The notes: generated by a model from the sequence alone, not told the origin. Counted from the first letter of the stretch, positions 8,612 to 17,878 are shown. The stretch: DNA of 64,000 nucleotides from Parapedobacter indicus (GCF_900113765.1 NZ_FOQO01000010.1:186001-250000), one strand, 5' to 3'. Numbers and translations are program-made.

Positions 8612-9796
8612 TTGATAAAGAAGCAGATAGCCTTATTGGGTTCCACAGGGAGCATAGGCACGCAAGCGTTAGAAGTGGTTCGTGCATATCCGGAACGATT
8701 CGAAATACAGGTAATTACCGCGGCGACAAATGCCGAGTTGTTGATTCGGCAAGCGTTGGAGTACCGCCCCCACACGGTGGTCATCGTAGATGAAGGGAAG
8801 TACAGTGAGGTAAAAGAGGCGCTTTCAAGTGTAACCACTACCGTGTTGGCGGGTAAGGCAGCTCTTGAAGAAGTGGTCACTTATCCCGCCGTTAACTTGG
8901 TCATTAATGCCCTGGTTGGATCGGCCGGTCTACGTCCGACGGTCGCAGCCATCAAGGCAGGCAAGGACGTTGCTTTAGCCAATAAAGAAACCCTCGTCGT
9001 GGCTGGCGAATTGGTGACGGATCTGGTTCGGAAAAACGACGTGAAGCTGTTGCCGGTGGATTCGGAGCATTCAGCCATCTTCCAATGTTTGGTGGGGGAA
9101 AGCGATAATCCCATCGAGAAGATTTACCTTACTGCATCAGGAGGGCCGTTTCGAGGGAAGCGCAAGGAATACCTGGCCACCGTAGGACCGGAACAGGCAT
9201 TGCGTCATCCCAACTGGGTGATGGGAGCCAAAATCACGGTAGACTCCGCTACGTTGATGAATAAGGGACTGGAGGTTATCGAGGCAAAATGGCTGTTTGG
9301 GTTAGAAATGCGACAAATTGACGTAGTCGTTCATCCCCAATCTATTGTGCATTCCCTGGTGCAGTTTGCCGATGGTAGCATCAAAGCTCAACTCGGGTTA
9401 CCCGATATGAAACTGCCTATCCAATACGCGCTTACCTATCCCCTGCGCGTCAAAAACAGCTTAAAGCGCTTCAATTTTATGGATTTTCCAGCGTTGACAT
9501 TTGAGCAAGCCGATCGGGATACGTTTCGTAATCTGGCGTTGGCTTACGATGCATTGGATGCACGAGGCAATATGCCGTGTATTCTCAATGCTGCCAATGA
9601 GGTGGTCGTGGCAGCATTTTTGAAAAGCGAGGTTGGATTCCTGCAAATGAGTGACATCATTGAAGAAACGATGCGGACGGTTCAATACCATGCGGCGCCG
9701 TCGCTGGATGACTATGCAGAAATCGATCAGATCAGTCGTAAGGTTGCGAAAGAGCTGGCAGCAAAAAGCAAAAAAGTATATCAAATAGCAAAATAA
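8612..9796 (+). CDS. dxr: 1-deoxy-D-xylulose 5-phosphate reductoisomerase
   Basis: DXR catalyses the NADPH-dependent rearrangement and reduction of DXP to MEP, the committed step of the non-mevalonate isoprenoid pathway. The N-terminal IALLGSTGSIGTQALEV is the NADPH-binding motif; LANKETLV, PVDSEHSAIFQ, ASGGPFRG and HPNWVMGAKITVDSATLMNKG cover the metal and substrate sites. The start is TTG at 8612: it places the NADPH motif at the usual distance, and an in-frame stop at 8594-8596 leaves no ATG upstream. Length (394) is typical. rseP follows after 5 bases, a pairing common in this phylum. Confidence 0.96.
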   Translation: MIKKQIALLGSTGSIGTQALEVVRAYPERFEIQVITAATNAELLIRQALEYRPHTVVIVDEGKYSEVKEALSSVTTTVLAGKAALEEVVTYPAVNLVINALVGSAGLRPTVAAIKAGKDVALANKETLVVAGELVTDLVRKNDVKLLPVDSEHSAIFQCLVGESDNPIEKIYLTASGGPFRGKRKEYLATVGPEQALRHPNWVMGAKITVDSATLMNKGLEVIEAKWLFGLEMRQIDVVVHPQSIVHSLVQFADGSIKAQLGLPDMKLPIQYALTYPLRVKNSLKRFNFMDFPALTFEQADRDTFRNLALAYDALDARGNMPCILNAANEVVVAAFLKSEVGFLQMSDIIEETMRTVQYHAAPSLDDYAEIDQISRKVAKELAAKSKKVYQIAK

Positions 9797-9801
9797 ATTA
9801 A

Positions 9802-11130
9802 ATGGGTGTATTGATAATGATTGGGCAAGTGATATTGGGCTTGTCCATTTTAGTGGTACTGCACGAGTTCGGTCACTTTCTGGCGGCCCGTGCATTTGGG
9901 ATTAAGGTTGAGAAATTCTATTTATTTTTTGATGCCTGGGGGATTAAGTTGTTCAAGTTTACGTATAAAGACTGTGAGTACGGCATCGGATGGCTTCCGC
10001 TGGGTGGATACGTAAAGATTGCCGGGATGATAGACGAGTCCATGGATACGGAGCAGCTTAAGGGCGAGCCCCAGCCGTGGGAGTTCCGTTCGAAACCGGC
10101 TTGGCAACGCCTTATCGTAATGATGGGGGGGATTATCGTCAATATTATTTTGGGGATGTTTATCTTCTGGATGCTGACCTACAAATACGGTGAGACGTAT
10201 GTAGATAATACGAAGTTGGTTAACGGTATTGCGCCGGGTGTTATCGGCAAGAAGATCGGGCTGCAGGCGGGTGACCACATTACGGAGATCGATGGGCAAC
10301 CGGTATTGCGGTTTGACGAGCTGCTAAGTTCCAAGGTACTGATGGGTAATACCACCCTCACGGTAGAACGGGATGGGCAGACACTTTCCCTCGAGGTGCC
10401 GGGTGATATTCTCAACGATGTGGCCGATCACGACCGCAATGAGTTTGTCGGACTCCGTTCACGTACGATGGCCGTGGATTCCGTGGTTGTGGGGAGTGCA
10501 GCGGAGAAGGCGGGAATGCGTTCGGGCGACAGCATCCTGATGATCAATCATACCACGGTTCCATTTTGGGATCAAGTGAGAGGACTAATCAGCGAAAGTG
10601 CAGGCGAAGAGATCACCTTAAGCGTGCTACGTGATGGGGATACCGCTACCGTCCGGGCAACGGTTCCCGAGGAGGGTACGCTGGGCTTCAGCATCCATCC
10701 AGACACGGATTTCCCTTCGGTAACCACGCATTATGGATTCTTCGAATCGCTGCCCATCGGCTCGGCTAAAGCTTGGGGTACCCTGATAGACAATGCCAAG
10801 GGGTTGGGTAAGATTGCCACGGGCGAGTTAAGGGCTGATAAGGCGATTTCGGGCCCAGTGCGTATCGCAACGATGTTTGGTTCCGAAGTAAATTGGGTCA
10901 AGTTTTGGACACTGGTGGGACTCCTATCTATGGCGTTAGCATTGATGAATTTCCTGCCGATTCCTGCGCTTGATGGCGGACATGTGTTGTTTTTATTGGT
11001 GGAAATGATACAGGGCAAACCATTGAGTGACAAATTTTTGGAAAAAGCCCAAATCGCGGGTTTCTTTATCCTATTGGCACTGATGGTATTTGTCTTCGGT
11101 AATGACATCTTGAAAATTATGAATAAATAA
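9802..11130 (+). CDS. rseP: Site-2 intramembrane zinc metalloprotease RseP
   Basis: RseP-type proteases cut membrane-spanning substrates such as anti-sigma factors after a first periplasmic cleavage. The HExxH zinc motif is H21-E-F-G-H25 in the first membrane helix, and the third metal ligand lies in PIPALDGGHVLF near the C-terminus. Two periplasmic PDZ domains lie between (about 130-210 and 220-300), with the usual GLQAGDHI and AGMRSGDSI peptides. A second ATG at 9817 would trim five residues. The gene follows dxr directly and is followed by a lipoprotein gene 7 bases later. Confidence 0.93.
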   Translation: MGVLIMIGQVILGLSILVVLHEFGHFLAARAFGIKVEKFYLFFDAWGIKLFKFTYKDCEYGIGWLPLGGYVKIAGMIDESMDTEQLKGEPQPWEFRSKPAWQRLIVMMGGIIVNIILGMFIFWMLTYKYGETYVDNTKLVNGIAPGVIGKKIGLQAGDHITEIDGQPVLRFDELLSSKVLMGNTTLTVERDGQTLSLEVPGDILNDVADHDRNEFVGLRSRTMAVDSVVVGSAAEKAGMRSGDSILMINHTTVPFWDQVRGLISESAGEEITLSVLRDGDTATVRATVPEEGTLGFSIHPDTDFPSVTTHYGFFESLPIGSAKAWGTLIDNAKGLGKIATGELRADKAISGPVRIATMFGSEVNWVKFWTLVGLLSMALALMNFLPIPALDGGHVLFLLVEMIQGKPLSDKFLEKAQIAGFFILLALMVFVFGNDILKIMNK

Positions 11131-11137
11131 ACTCAAT

Positions 11138-11614
11138 ATGGAAAGACGACGTTTCATCAAGCAGGCCGGAGCAGCAATTGCTGTGGCTGGAGCGGGGGGC
11201 GGCCTATTGGCTGCGTGCGCCTCACCGACCTCCAATCAGGAAAATGATCAAACTAGTGAAAACCCAGAAACCAACACAACGATGGAAAACAACGAAGTAA
11301 TTGCACATTACGTACTTTTTTGGCTCAATGACGGGCTCTCTGAACAAGAAATTAATGATTTTGCCAACTTTTTTGAAGAACTGAAGACCATTCCGGAAAT
11401 TAAGTCGCTTCATTATGGCCGCGCCGCAGCGACACACGCCCGCGACGTAGTTGACAACAGCTTTACTTATAATTTGCTGGTGTTTTTTGATAGCTTGGAT
11501 GAAATTAACGTCTATGAAACGCATCCTACCCATTTGGCCGCTATCGAAAAATATTCCAAATTCTGGAATAAAGTGGTCGTGCACGATTCCGTGGTAAAGC
11601 AAGCGGTGGTTTAA
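11138..11614 (+). CDS. Exported lipoprotein with Dabb (stress-response A/B barrel) domain
   Basis: The N-terminus combines a twin-arginine-like MERRRFIKQAG, an alanine- and glycine-rich hydrophobic core and a lipobox LAAC with Cys27. A Ser/Asn/Thr-rich linker (to about residue 50) leads to a C-terminal dimeric alpha/beta barrel domain of about 105 residues: HYVLFWLNDGLSEQE, HYGRAA and a final HDSVVKQAV. Dabb domains are found in small enzymes and stress proteins; the substrate here is unknown. Export of a folded protein through Tat would suit a domain that binds a cofactor or assembles before export, but this is inference. Confidence 0.75.
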   Translation: MERRRFIKQAGAAIAVAGAGGGLLAACASPTSNQENDQTSENPETNTTMENNEVIAHYVLFWLNDGLSEQEINDFANFFEELKTIPEIKSLHYGRAAATHARDVVDNSFTYNLLVFFDSLDEINVYETHPTHLAAIEKYSKFWNKVVVHDSVVKQAVV

Positions 11615-11638
11615 GGTCGACCGTCGAAAGCTGAAAAC

Positions 11639-11833
11639 ATGAACGGACAGCATCGCAAGGATATCTACCCGGGGTTGGAGGTAGCTATTATTCTCAAAAA
11701 GGACCAACGTACCGGAAAGCTAACTGAGGGTGTTGTAAAAGACATCCTCACTTCAGCGCCTTTTCATTCCAGGGGCATCAAAGTGCGTTTGGAGGATGGC
11801 CAGATCGGTCGTGTGGCGGAGATCTTAGCGTAA
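11639..11833 (+). CDS. YwbE-family small protein
   Basis: This 64-residue protein matches the YwbE family found across Firmicutes and Bacteroidota: RKDIYPGLEVAIILKKDQRT, followed by LTEGVVKDILTSAPFHSRGI and KVRLEDGQIGRV. The fold is expected to be a small beta barrel, perhaps nucleic-acid binding, but no function is established. It has no signal or membrane segment. It lies 24 bases after the Dabb lipoprotein and converges on the ABC transporter gene. Confidence 0.85.
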   Translation: MNGQHRKDIYPGLEVAIILKKDQRTGKLTEGVVKDILTSAPFHSRGIKVRLEDGQIGRVAEILA

Positions 11834-11850
11834 AATCCGGTGCCGGTTTT
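11832..11850. terminator. Possible bidirectional terminator between convergent genes
   Basis: A-rich sequence, CCG, loop GTGC, CGG and TTTT form a short symmetric hairpin directly after the YwbE stop codon and before the end of the ABC transporter gene. The stem is short, with one bulged T, so this is a weak candidate. Confidence 0.3.
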
Positions 11851-11863
11851 CAAGAGGATGTAC

Positions 11864-13639
11864 TTACGTCGGCAAGAGTGCTTCTTTGCGCTCGCCGATC
11901 TGTTGCCGCCACATGGCATAGTAGAGCCCTTTTATATCCAGCAGTGCTGCATGATTTCCTGTTTCCGCAATCGTTCCTTTTTCCAATACAAAAATACGGT
12001 CGGCATGCATAATGGTCGATAGTCGGTGGGCAATCATGATCGTAATATGCTGCCGTTCGGCCGTGATATGACGGATGGTATTGGAGATTTCTTCTTCGGT
12101 TATGGAATCCAATGCGGAAGTAGCCTCATCGAAAATCATCAAATGTGGCTGCCGCAACAAAGCCCGTGCGATGGAAAGCCGTTGCCTTTCGCCCCCCGAT
12201 AGCTTCAGTCCGCCTTCGCCGATCACGGTATTCAACCCGTTGTCTGCCCGTGCGAGGATGTTTTGTCCCGCTGCTTTCTGCAGCACATCCAGAATCTGTT
12301 CATCGGTTGCACCGGGGTTCACAAAGAGCAGGTTTTCCCGTATCGTGCCGGAAAATAGCTGGGTATCCTGAGTCACGAAGCCGATTTGGTGGCGGAATGT
12401 ATCAAAGTCTATGCGGTCGCCACGGAAATCGTTGTAAAAGATACGTCCTTCACTGGGATGGTATAGGCCCACCAGCAGTTTTACCAACGTGGTTTTGCCG
12501 GCGCCCGAGGGACCTACAAACGCAATGGTTTCTCCCCGTTTTACTTCAAATGAGATTCCTTCCAGTGCGGGCCGGCTGGCCGACTGATGTTGGAAGGATA
12601 CATTGTCAAACCGCAAGCTTGTTATGGCGTTGATTTTTTCTGGGTTTGCAGGCTGAAACTCCGGTTTACGGCTAAATAGCTCCTGCAGGTTATTTAACGA
12701 TGCTTCTGCCTCTCGATAAGAGAGGATGATGTTGCCCAGTTCCTGTAATGGGCCGAAGATGAAAAACGAGTAGAATTGCATCATCATCAGTTGCCCTACC
12801 GTGATCTGGTCCCTGAAGACAAAAAACAGTAACGAGAACATGATGCATTGCTGCAGGAAATTCACAAATGTGCCCTGCACAAAGCTTACTGCCCGGATGC
12901 TTTTTACCTTGCGCAATTCCAGCTTTAGGATTTTGAGGGTGGTGCTATTCAGTCGCCCGATTTCCTGTTGGGTTAAGCCAAGGCTCTTGACGAGCTCGAT
13001 GTTGCGTAGCGATTCGGTGGTAGACCCAGACAATGCATTGGTTTCTTTGAGGATGTTTTTCTGGATGAACTTGATTTTCTTGCTCAGGTAGCTGGTTAAG
13101 AATGCCAGTGTGAACGCACCGACAAGGTAGATCAGTGGCAGCGACGGACTTAACCGGAATGACACAATCACCACGAAAACAATACCCACTAGCGTAGCAA
13201 ATAGGACATTTACAAAGTTGGTGATAAACTTCTCGCAGTCTGCCCGTGCTTTTACCAGTACAGACAACGTCTCACCGCTACGCTGGTCTTCGAAATCCTG
13301 ATAAGGCAACTGCAACGCATGTTTGAGGCCATCGGTATAAAGCTTGGCACCGAACTTTTGGATCACCACATTGACGACATAGTCTTGGAAAGCTTTAGCT
13401 ATTCGTGACACCATAGCGACACCAATGATGAGCAGGAGCCCGATGGTTATTCCCCTGAAAAAAGTTGCATCGGCCCCCTCGGCCCGAAAATCAGCCGCTT
13501 TATTGGCATAAGGGTCAATAATCAAGTTGCCAAAAATATAAGGGTTCAGCAGGGAAAAGACTTGATTGATAGCTGCCAGTAGAAGCGCCAGCAGGATCAA
13601 TCCCTTGTATCTACTTAAGTAAGACAATAGTAATTTCAT
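11864..13639 (-). CDS. ABC transporter, fused membrane and ATPase domains
   Basis: This is a 591-residue half-transporter of the lipid/drug exporter type (MsbA-like). Residues 1-310 form six membrane helices. The ATPase domain has Walker A GPSGAGKTTL, Q-loop GFVTQDTQLF, signature LSGGERQR, Walker B LMIFDEATSALD and switch His in IMIAHRLS. The ATG at 13639 (MKLLLSYLSRYKGL) is preferred over a TTG 18 bases upstream. It probably works as a homodimer exporting a lipid or hydrophobic compound. It is divergent from a Crp-type regulator gene across about 160 bases. Confidence 0.88.
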   Translation of the reverse strand: MKLLLSYLSRYKGLILLALLLAAINQVFSLLNPYIFGNLIIDPYANKAADFRAEGADATFFRGITIGLLLIIGVAMVSRIAKAFQDYVVNVVIQKFGAKLYTDGLKHALQLPYQDFEDQRSGETLSVLVKARADCEKFITNFVNVLFATLVGIVFVVIVSFRLSPSLPLIYLVGAFTLAFLTSYLSKKIKFIQKNILKETNALSGSTTESLRNIELVKSLGLTQQEIGRLNSTTLKILKLELRKVKSIRAVSFVQGTFVNFLQQCIMFSLLFFVFRDQITVGQLMMMQFYSFFIFGPLQELGNIILSYREAEASLNNLQELFSRKPEFQPANPEKINAITSLRFDNVSFQHQSASRPALEGISFEVKRGETIAFVGPSGAGKTTLVKLLVGLYHPSEGRIFYNDFRGDRIDFDTFRHQIGFVTQDTQLFSGTIRENLLFVNPGATDEQILDVLQKAAGQNILARADNGLNTVIGEGGLKLSGGERQRLSIARALLRQPHLMIFDEATSALDSITEEEISNTIRHITAERQHITIMIAHRLSTIMHADRIFVLEKGTIAETGNHAALLDIKGLYYAMWRQQIGERKEALLPT

Positions 13640-13751
13640 CGCGAAAGGACCGGACAATTATGAAACCATTTTTTTCGCATGTCAGTAAAAAGCTATCAAT
13701 TTGTATCCTGTGTCGGTTTATTTTTACGACGAGCAGACAATAGCCGGCCGT

Positions 13752-13782
13752 TTTGGCACGCTTTTAAAAATGCCTATGTTTG
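13752..13782 (+). promoter_or_regulatory. Promoter with TTTG and TATGTTTG boxes for the Crp-type gene
   Basis: TATGTTTG at 13775-13782 is a full match to the -7 consensus TAnnTTTG, and TTTG at 13752-13755 is the -33 element with a 19-base spacer. Transcription should start about 13788. This rules out the longer reading frame beginning at 13701 and supports the ATG at 13803. Confidence 0.6.
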
Positions 13783-13802
13783 TTTCAAATTCCAAAGTTA
13801 GC

Positions 13803-14378
13803 ATGTCCAATGTATTAAAGGCCCATTTAAGCAAATTTATCGTCATCGATGACGACGAGTTTACCGAAATATTGTCCTATTTCGAAGCTCAGAATGCAAG
13901 AAAGAAAGAAAACCTGCTAATCGAAGGAGCGATCTGTAAGCGGCATTACTTTGTTATAAAGGGAATCCTGCGCAAATTTTTTGTCACGGATAAGGGAGTG
14001 GAGCGGACCACCGAATTCGCGATCGAAAACTGGTGGATGACCGATCATTTTGCTTTCGAAGCCGGATCGACATCGCAGTTTTATATTCAAGCGGTGGAAC
14101 AGGCAGAATTGCTCGCCATCACCCGGGATAAACAAGCGGAAATGCTGCGGCGACATCCCCTGATGGAGAAATATTTCCGATGTATTTATCAAAAGGCTTA
14201 CGGGGCAGCTCAGATGCGGATGAAATTCCTGCATGATTTTTCGCGGGAGGAGCTGTATCATCATTTCCGTAAGAGTCAACCTGATTTTTTGCAGCGTGTT
14301 CCTCAATATCTGGTTGCTTCCTATCTCGGATTTACGCCGGAATACCTAAGTGAAATCCGCAGGAAAAGCATTTCTTAA
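13803..14378 (+). CDS. Crp/Fnr-family transcriptional regulator
   Basis: This is a 191-residue Bacteroidota-type Crp protein: an N-terminal cyclic-nucleotide-binding-like barrel (HYFVIKGILRKFF, TTEFAIENWWMTD) followed by a helix-rich region and a short C-terminal HTH (VPQYLVASYLGFTPEYLSEIRRK). The cNMP-binding phosphate cassette is degenerate, as is common in this group, so the ligand may differ from cAMP. The start at 13803 was chosen because a promoter lies inside the longer frame. The next gene, an AhpD-like protein, begins 68 bases downstream and carries a palindrome in its leader that could be this regulator's site. Confidence 0.82.
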   Translation: MSNVLKAHLSKFIVIDDDEFTEILSYFEAQNARKKENLLIEGAICKRHYFVIKGILRKFFVTDKGVERTTEFAIENWWMTDHFAFEAGSTSQFYIQAVEQAELLAITRDKQAEMLRRHPLMEKYFRCIYQKAYGAAQMRMKFLHDFSREELYHHFRKSQPDFLQRVPQYLVASYLGFTPEYLSEIRRKSIS

Positions 14379-14411
14379 ACCCGTTTAAGTTTTTTCGGTT
14401 TGTTGTTTTTC

Positions 14412-14431
14412 AACTTTGTGCCATCAAAGTT
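14412..14431 (+). promoter_or_regulatory. Palindrome AACTTTG-N6-CAAAGTT, candidate operator
   Basis: Two perfect 7-base arms are separated by six bases, the same half-site geometry as Crp-type operators. The left arm overlaps a possible -7 box (CAACTTTG, 14411-14418), so a bound protein would block or position polymerase for the AhpD-like gene that starts at 14447. The adjacent Crp-family gene is the natural candidate regulator; the link is inferred. Confidence 0.45.
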
Positions 14432-14446
14432 TAACAGAATAGAATC

Positions 14447-14890
14447 ATGGAAAAACGTATCAACATCAACACGGTAGCCCCCCAAGCCTATAAGGCTATA
14501 TTTGCATTGGAAGGTTACCTGGCAAAAGCTGAAATCTCGAAAAAGCTGAAGGAACTTATCAAAATCCGGGCCTCGCAGATCAATGGTTGCGCCTTTTGCA
14601 TTAATATGCATACCAAAGACGCGTTAAAAAACGGCGAAACCGATCAACGTATTTTTTTACTGAATGCATGGCGCGAAGCGCTTGGATTTTTTACCGAGGA
14701 GGAGCAGATTGTCTTGGCGATGACTGAGGAGATTACGCTGATCAATAAGGAAGGACTGACGGATGATACGTATGATAAGGCTTCGGCTGTTTTCAGTGAA
14801 AATCAGATTGCTGAAATCATCACAGCCATCGCGACCATCAATGTATGGAATCGGATCGCCATAAGCACGCGAATGCAGCCGGGGGAATAA
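14447..14890 (+). CDS. Carboxymuconolactone decarboxylase / AhpD-like protein
   Basis: The 147 residues form an all-helical CMD/AhpD fold. The motif GCAFCINMHTKDA near 46-58 carries the redox CxxC pair and following His of peroxidase-associated AhpD-like proteins, so alkylhydroperoxidase or thiol-disulfide activity is more likely than decarboxylation. LKELIKIRASQING is the typical lead-in helix. It is downstream of a Crp-type regulator and is probably controlled by it. No peroxiredoxin partner is encoded nearby. Confidence 0.85.
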   Translation: MEKRININTVAPQAYKAIFALEGYLAKAEISKKLKELIKIRASQINGCAFCINMHTKDALKNGETDQRIFLLNAWREALGFFTEEEQIVLAMTEEITLINKEGLTDDTYDKASAVFSENQIAEIITAIATINVWNRIAISTRMQPGE

Positions 14891-14918
14891 GGATTACGCG
14901 CTTATGTTTGGGGAACGA

Positions 14919-16493
14919 CTAAGGTTCGCTGAAACCGTGGTATAAATACAGCGCTCCATACGTCCAGTTCGGTCCTTCCAATCCGGGATAATTGAATCGG
15001 TCCATCATCAGCGCTACATAACGGAACGGATAGCCATCGGGCAATTCCACTACATTGGGCCAGACCCGGGTGCCGGATTTTTCATCCCACGGGGGGAGAT
15101 CCATTTTGAGTGTGCCTGCTTCGTGGAGGTCGGGATATGAATAGACAAAGATTTTCCGTTCCTGGCTTCCGGAAAAACAAAAGAGTTTTCCGCCGATGCG
15201 CTGGATGGATGTTCCCGTCGAATTATGGCTTACAGGACCGGCGATGCGTCGGTAGTCTTTATTCCACGTATCGGATTCCAATAGGACGGCTTTATAGCCG
15301 TCGTTGTTCTCGCAGGTTAGTATCCGCCATTTTTCGGCCTTAGCATCATATAGAATATGTGGATCTTCGATGTCACCCACAACGCCGAAAGGCGTAGCCC
15401 GCATACTGGAGAATCCAAAACGGGGGTCTTTCACGCTTTCTACGGCCAATAGTTGCTTTTGCTCATCGGGACTGGCATAGGCACTAAATCCGGTGGTAAT
15501 ACCCCGCCAAACCTTGTGATTTCTGTCATAGAAAATATGGGACGCAACCTCATTCCGAAGGATGCCGTCCTGCCGGTCGAACACAATAATTCCCTCAAAC
15601 CGGAGATCAAACACGGAAGGATCCATGCTGAAAACACCCTGTATGTGTTGGGGCAATGCGCGTCCCCGGATGGTCATTGTGTACCAAATCCGGCCCTGGT
15701 CCAGCAGTGGCGTCCCATCTTCGTAGGTGATGGCACGGATGTCTGCGAGGCCCATGCCGCTGCTGAGTGCGGATGTCACTTTGTTTACCTGAATGGCCCC
15801 GTATTTGATCTGCACAAACAAGTTTGATTGGAAGGTATTCAGGTATTCTTTCTTCCGTAGGTCAATGTGCTGACTGAAATCCGACTGGGCGATTGGCAGG
15901 GGAAGGCCATCGCCTTGGCAATACAAGGTCAGACCGCTGCCAAGCATTTGGAGAATGAGCTTTCCGTTGGCAGCTGTGTTAGCTTGGGTAGCGATGCAGA
16001 TTGACTTACGCGAAATCACCTCATCGCCTCTCATGATCAGTTGGTGAACATCGGTGATGTAGTTGTCCCGATAATCGATGGTGATGAGGAAACGTTCCAT
16101 TTTGGTGCCATCCGAAAATTCAAATCCAATGGCACCTTCCCCTTCACAGGAAGCCAGATCTAGCGTGTATGTTGAAAATGGATTGAACCCACCAAACCAA
16201 ATAGACGTTTCCGTTTCGGTATCCGCCACAATCTGCAGTTGCTCGTGGCGTACGTTTATTTGCGCATGGGCTTCCCTATGGTGGGTGATGGGATACATGG
16301 CAGACATTCCGATAATTTCACGGGGGTTGAGCGCGGCCAGCGGAATGGTATGTAAGTCGTCAAAGATAAATCGCCGAACTCCCTGCCGTACAAAATTGAT
16401 GTCATCGGGAGCCGGTTGACTTTGAACAGAAACAGCCATCGACATGAGAAATATATGGAGTACGGAAAAAGCTAGTCTGCGTAATTTGTTCAT
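14919..16493 (-). CDS. Secreted protein with glycosidase-like beta-propeller region
   Basis: The protein has about 524 residues and a clear signal peptide (MNKLRRLAFSVLHIFLMSMA, cleavage near SVQS). The ATG at 16493 is preferred because longer frames start with TTG and add polar sequence before the signal. The N-terminal half is beta-rich and unassigned. The C-terminal half has features of a GH43/GH32-like propeller: GDIEDPHILYDAKAEKWR, ILTCENNDGYKA, TGTSIQRIGGKLF and RVWPNVVELPDG. I cannot assign a family or confirm catalytic acids. It may act on a carbohydrate outside the cell. It is divergent from the muramidase gene across 155 bases. Confidence 0.65.
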   Translation of the reverse strand: MNKLRRLAFSVLHIFLMSMAVSVQSQPAPDDINFVRQGVRRFIFDDLHTIPLAALNPREIIGMSAMYPITHHREAHAQINVRHEQLQIVADTETETSIWFGGFNPFSTYTLDLASCEGEGAIGFEFSDGTKMERFLITIDYRDNYITDVHQLIMRGDEVISRKSICIATQANTAANGKLILQMLGSGLTLYCQGDGLPLPIAQSDFSQHIDLRKKEYLNTFQSNLFVQIKYGAIQVNKVTSALSSGMGLADIRAITYEDGTPLLDQGRIWYTMTIRGRALPQHIQGVFSMDPSVFDLRFEGIIVFDRQDGILRNEVASHIFYDRNHKVWRGITTGFSAYASPDEQKQLLAVESVKDPRFGFSSMRATPFGVVGDIEDPHILYDAKAEKWRILTCENNDGYKAVLLESDTWNKDYRRIAGPVSHNSTGTSIQRIGGKLFCFSGSQERKIFVYSYPDLHEAGTLKMDLPPWDEKSGTRVWPNVVELPDGYPFRYVALMMDRFNYPGLEGPNWTYGALYLYHGFSEP

Positions 16494-16648
16494 AAGAGTA
16501 ATGACCATTGGCCGGGTAAAAATAACGTTTTGCCGGTAGGTTCCCAAGCGTTGCTGTTTGGGAGTACTACTCGTAACCAAAGCATGTTTTTCGAGTTCTG
16601 TTGCATCGAGTCAAACTTTTACCTAAATTGCGGATTGTAAGAGAAAAC

Positions 16649-17878
16649 ATGCCTGATCGGATGATTAAACTGATAATAAGCTTGCTCATAGTGACTTCAT
16701 GCAGCGGAGCCGCCGAGCGGTCGGACGAAACCACCGGCCAACCCGAGGCAACGGAAGCGATTATTACCGGTGCCGACCAAGTGGAAAGCTATGTGCCTTA
16801 TCTGATGGGGAAACGTGTGGGAATGGTCATCAACCAGACTTCCATCATCGGCGATCAGCTGAGTGTGGATAGTCTGCTTGCGTTGGGAGTCGATATTAAA
16901 GCGATTTTCGGGCCTGAACATGGATTTCGTCAAAATGCGAGTAACGGTGCGGCAGTCGGAGATGAAATTGATCCACAGACCGGCATACCCATTGTTTCAC
17001 TGTATGGCAAAAATAGAAAGCCCTCCCAGACACAGATGGAAGCGCTGGATGTGATGGTTTTTGATGTTCAGGATGTAGGCTGCCGATTTTACACGTACAT
17101 TAACACCTTGGCGGACATCATGGAAGCCTGTGCGGAATATGGAAAAAAGCTGGTTATCTTAGACCGCCCCAATCCCAATGGATTCGTGGACGGTCCGGTG
17201 TTGGATATGCAGTTTAAGTCGGGTATTGGGAAGTTTCCGATACCGGTTGCACACGGGATGACCATGGGTGAGTTTGCCCGCATGTTAAATGGCGAAGGCT
17301 GGCTCGCCAATGGTATCCAATGCGACATCAACGTTATTCCCATCAAGAACTATACCCACGATCTGTATTATGAGTTGCCGGTACCTCCATCCCCAAATCT
17401 CAACACACAGGCATCCATTATTCTCTACCCGTCCTTATGTCTGTTTGAAGGTACGATTATCAGTCAGGGGAGGGGTACCTACATGCCTTTTACGGTGCTG
17501 GGAGCACCCGCGTTGAAGGGACAATATGATTTTTCTTTTAAGCCGGTAAGTATACCCGGTATGTCTGAAGCACCGTTGCACCAGGGTAAAATGTGCTATG
17601 GGATAGACCTGAGAGATTATGATATTAAGAGGTTGCATGCCAGCGGCCGGATTAATTTGCAATGGATGCTTGAGTTTTATAAAGCTTTCCCCGAGAAGGA
17701 ACGTTTTTTTGATTCCTCACAAAGCCCCGCCATGGGGCGAATTGAGGCATTGATTGGAAATAATGTGTTTAAAAAGCAGGTGATGGATGGCCTGAGTGAA
17801 GAAGAAATCCGGAAATCCTGGGAACCAGGATTGAGCGACTACAAAGAAATGCGTAAACAATATTTATTATACAAATGA
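16649..17878 (+). CDS. namZ: DUF1343 / NamZ-type exo-beta-N-acetylmuramidase, lipoprotein
   Basis: NamZ removes terminal MurNAc residues from peptidoglycan fragments and belongs to the former DUF1343 family. Motifs include GKRVGMVINQTS, IKAIFGPEHGFR, GIPIVSLYGKNRKPS, FDVQDVGCRFYTYI, VILDRPNPNG and SQGRGTYMPFTVLGAP. MIKLIISLLIVTSC provides a lipobox, so the enzyme is anchored and periplasmic. The ATG at 16649 is used; ATG 16661 is equally able to start the signal, and a TTG at 16601 is unlikely. The stop overlaps the following VOC gene by 4 bases. No other MurNAc catabolic genes are adjacent. Confidence 0.88.
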   Translation: MPDRMIKLIISLLIVTSCSGAAERSDETTGQPEATEAIITGADQVESYVPYLMGKRVGMVINQTSIIGDQLSVDSLLALGVDIKAIFGPEHGFRQNASNGAAVGDEIDPQTGIPIVSLYGKNRKPSQTQMEALDVMVFDVQDVGCRFYTYINTLADIMEACAEYGKKLVILDRPNPNGFVDGPVLDMQFKSGIGKFPIPVAHGMTMGEFARMLNGEGWLANGIQCDINVIPIKNYTHDLYYELPVPPSPNLNTQASIILYPSLCLFEGTIISQGRGTYMPFTVLGAPALKGQYDFSFKPVSIPGMSEAPLHQGKMCYGIDLRDYDIKRLHASGRINLQWMLEFYKAFPEKERFFDSSQSPAMGRIEALIGNNVFKKQVMDGLSEEEIRKSWEPGLSDYKEMRKQYLLYK

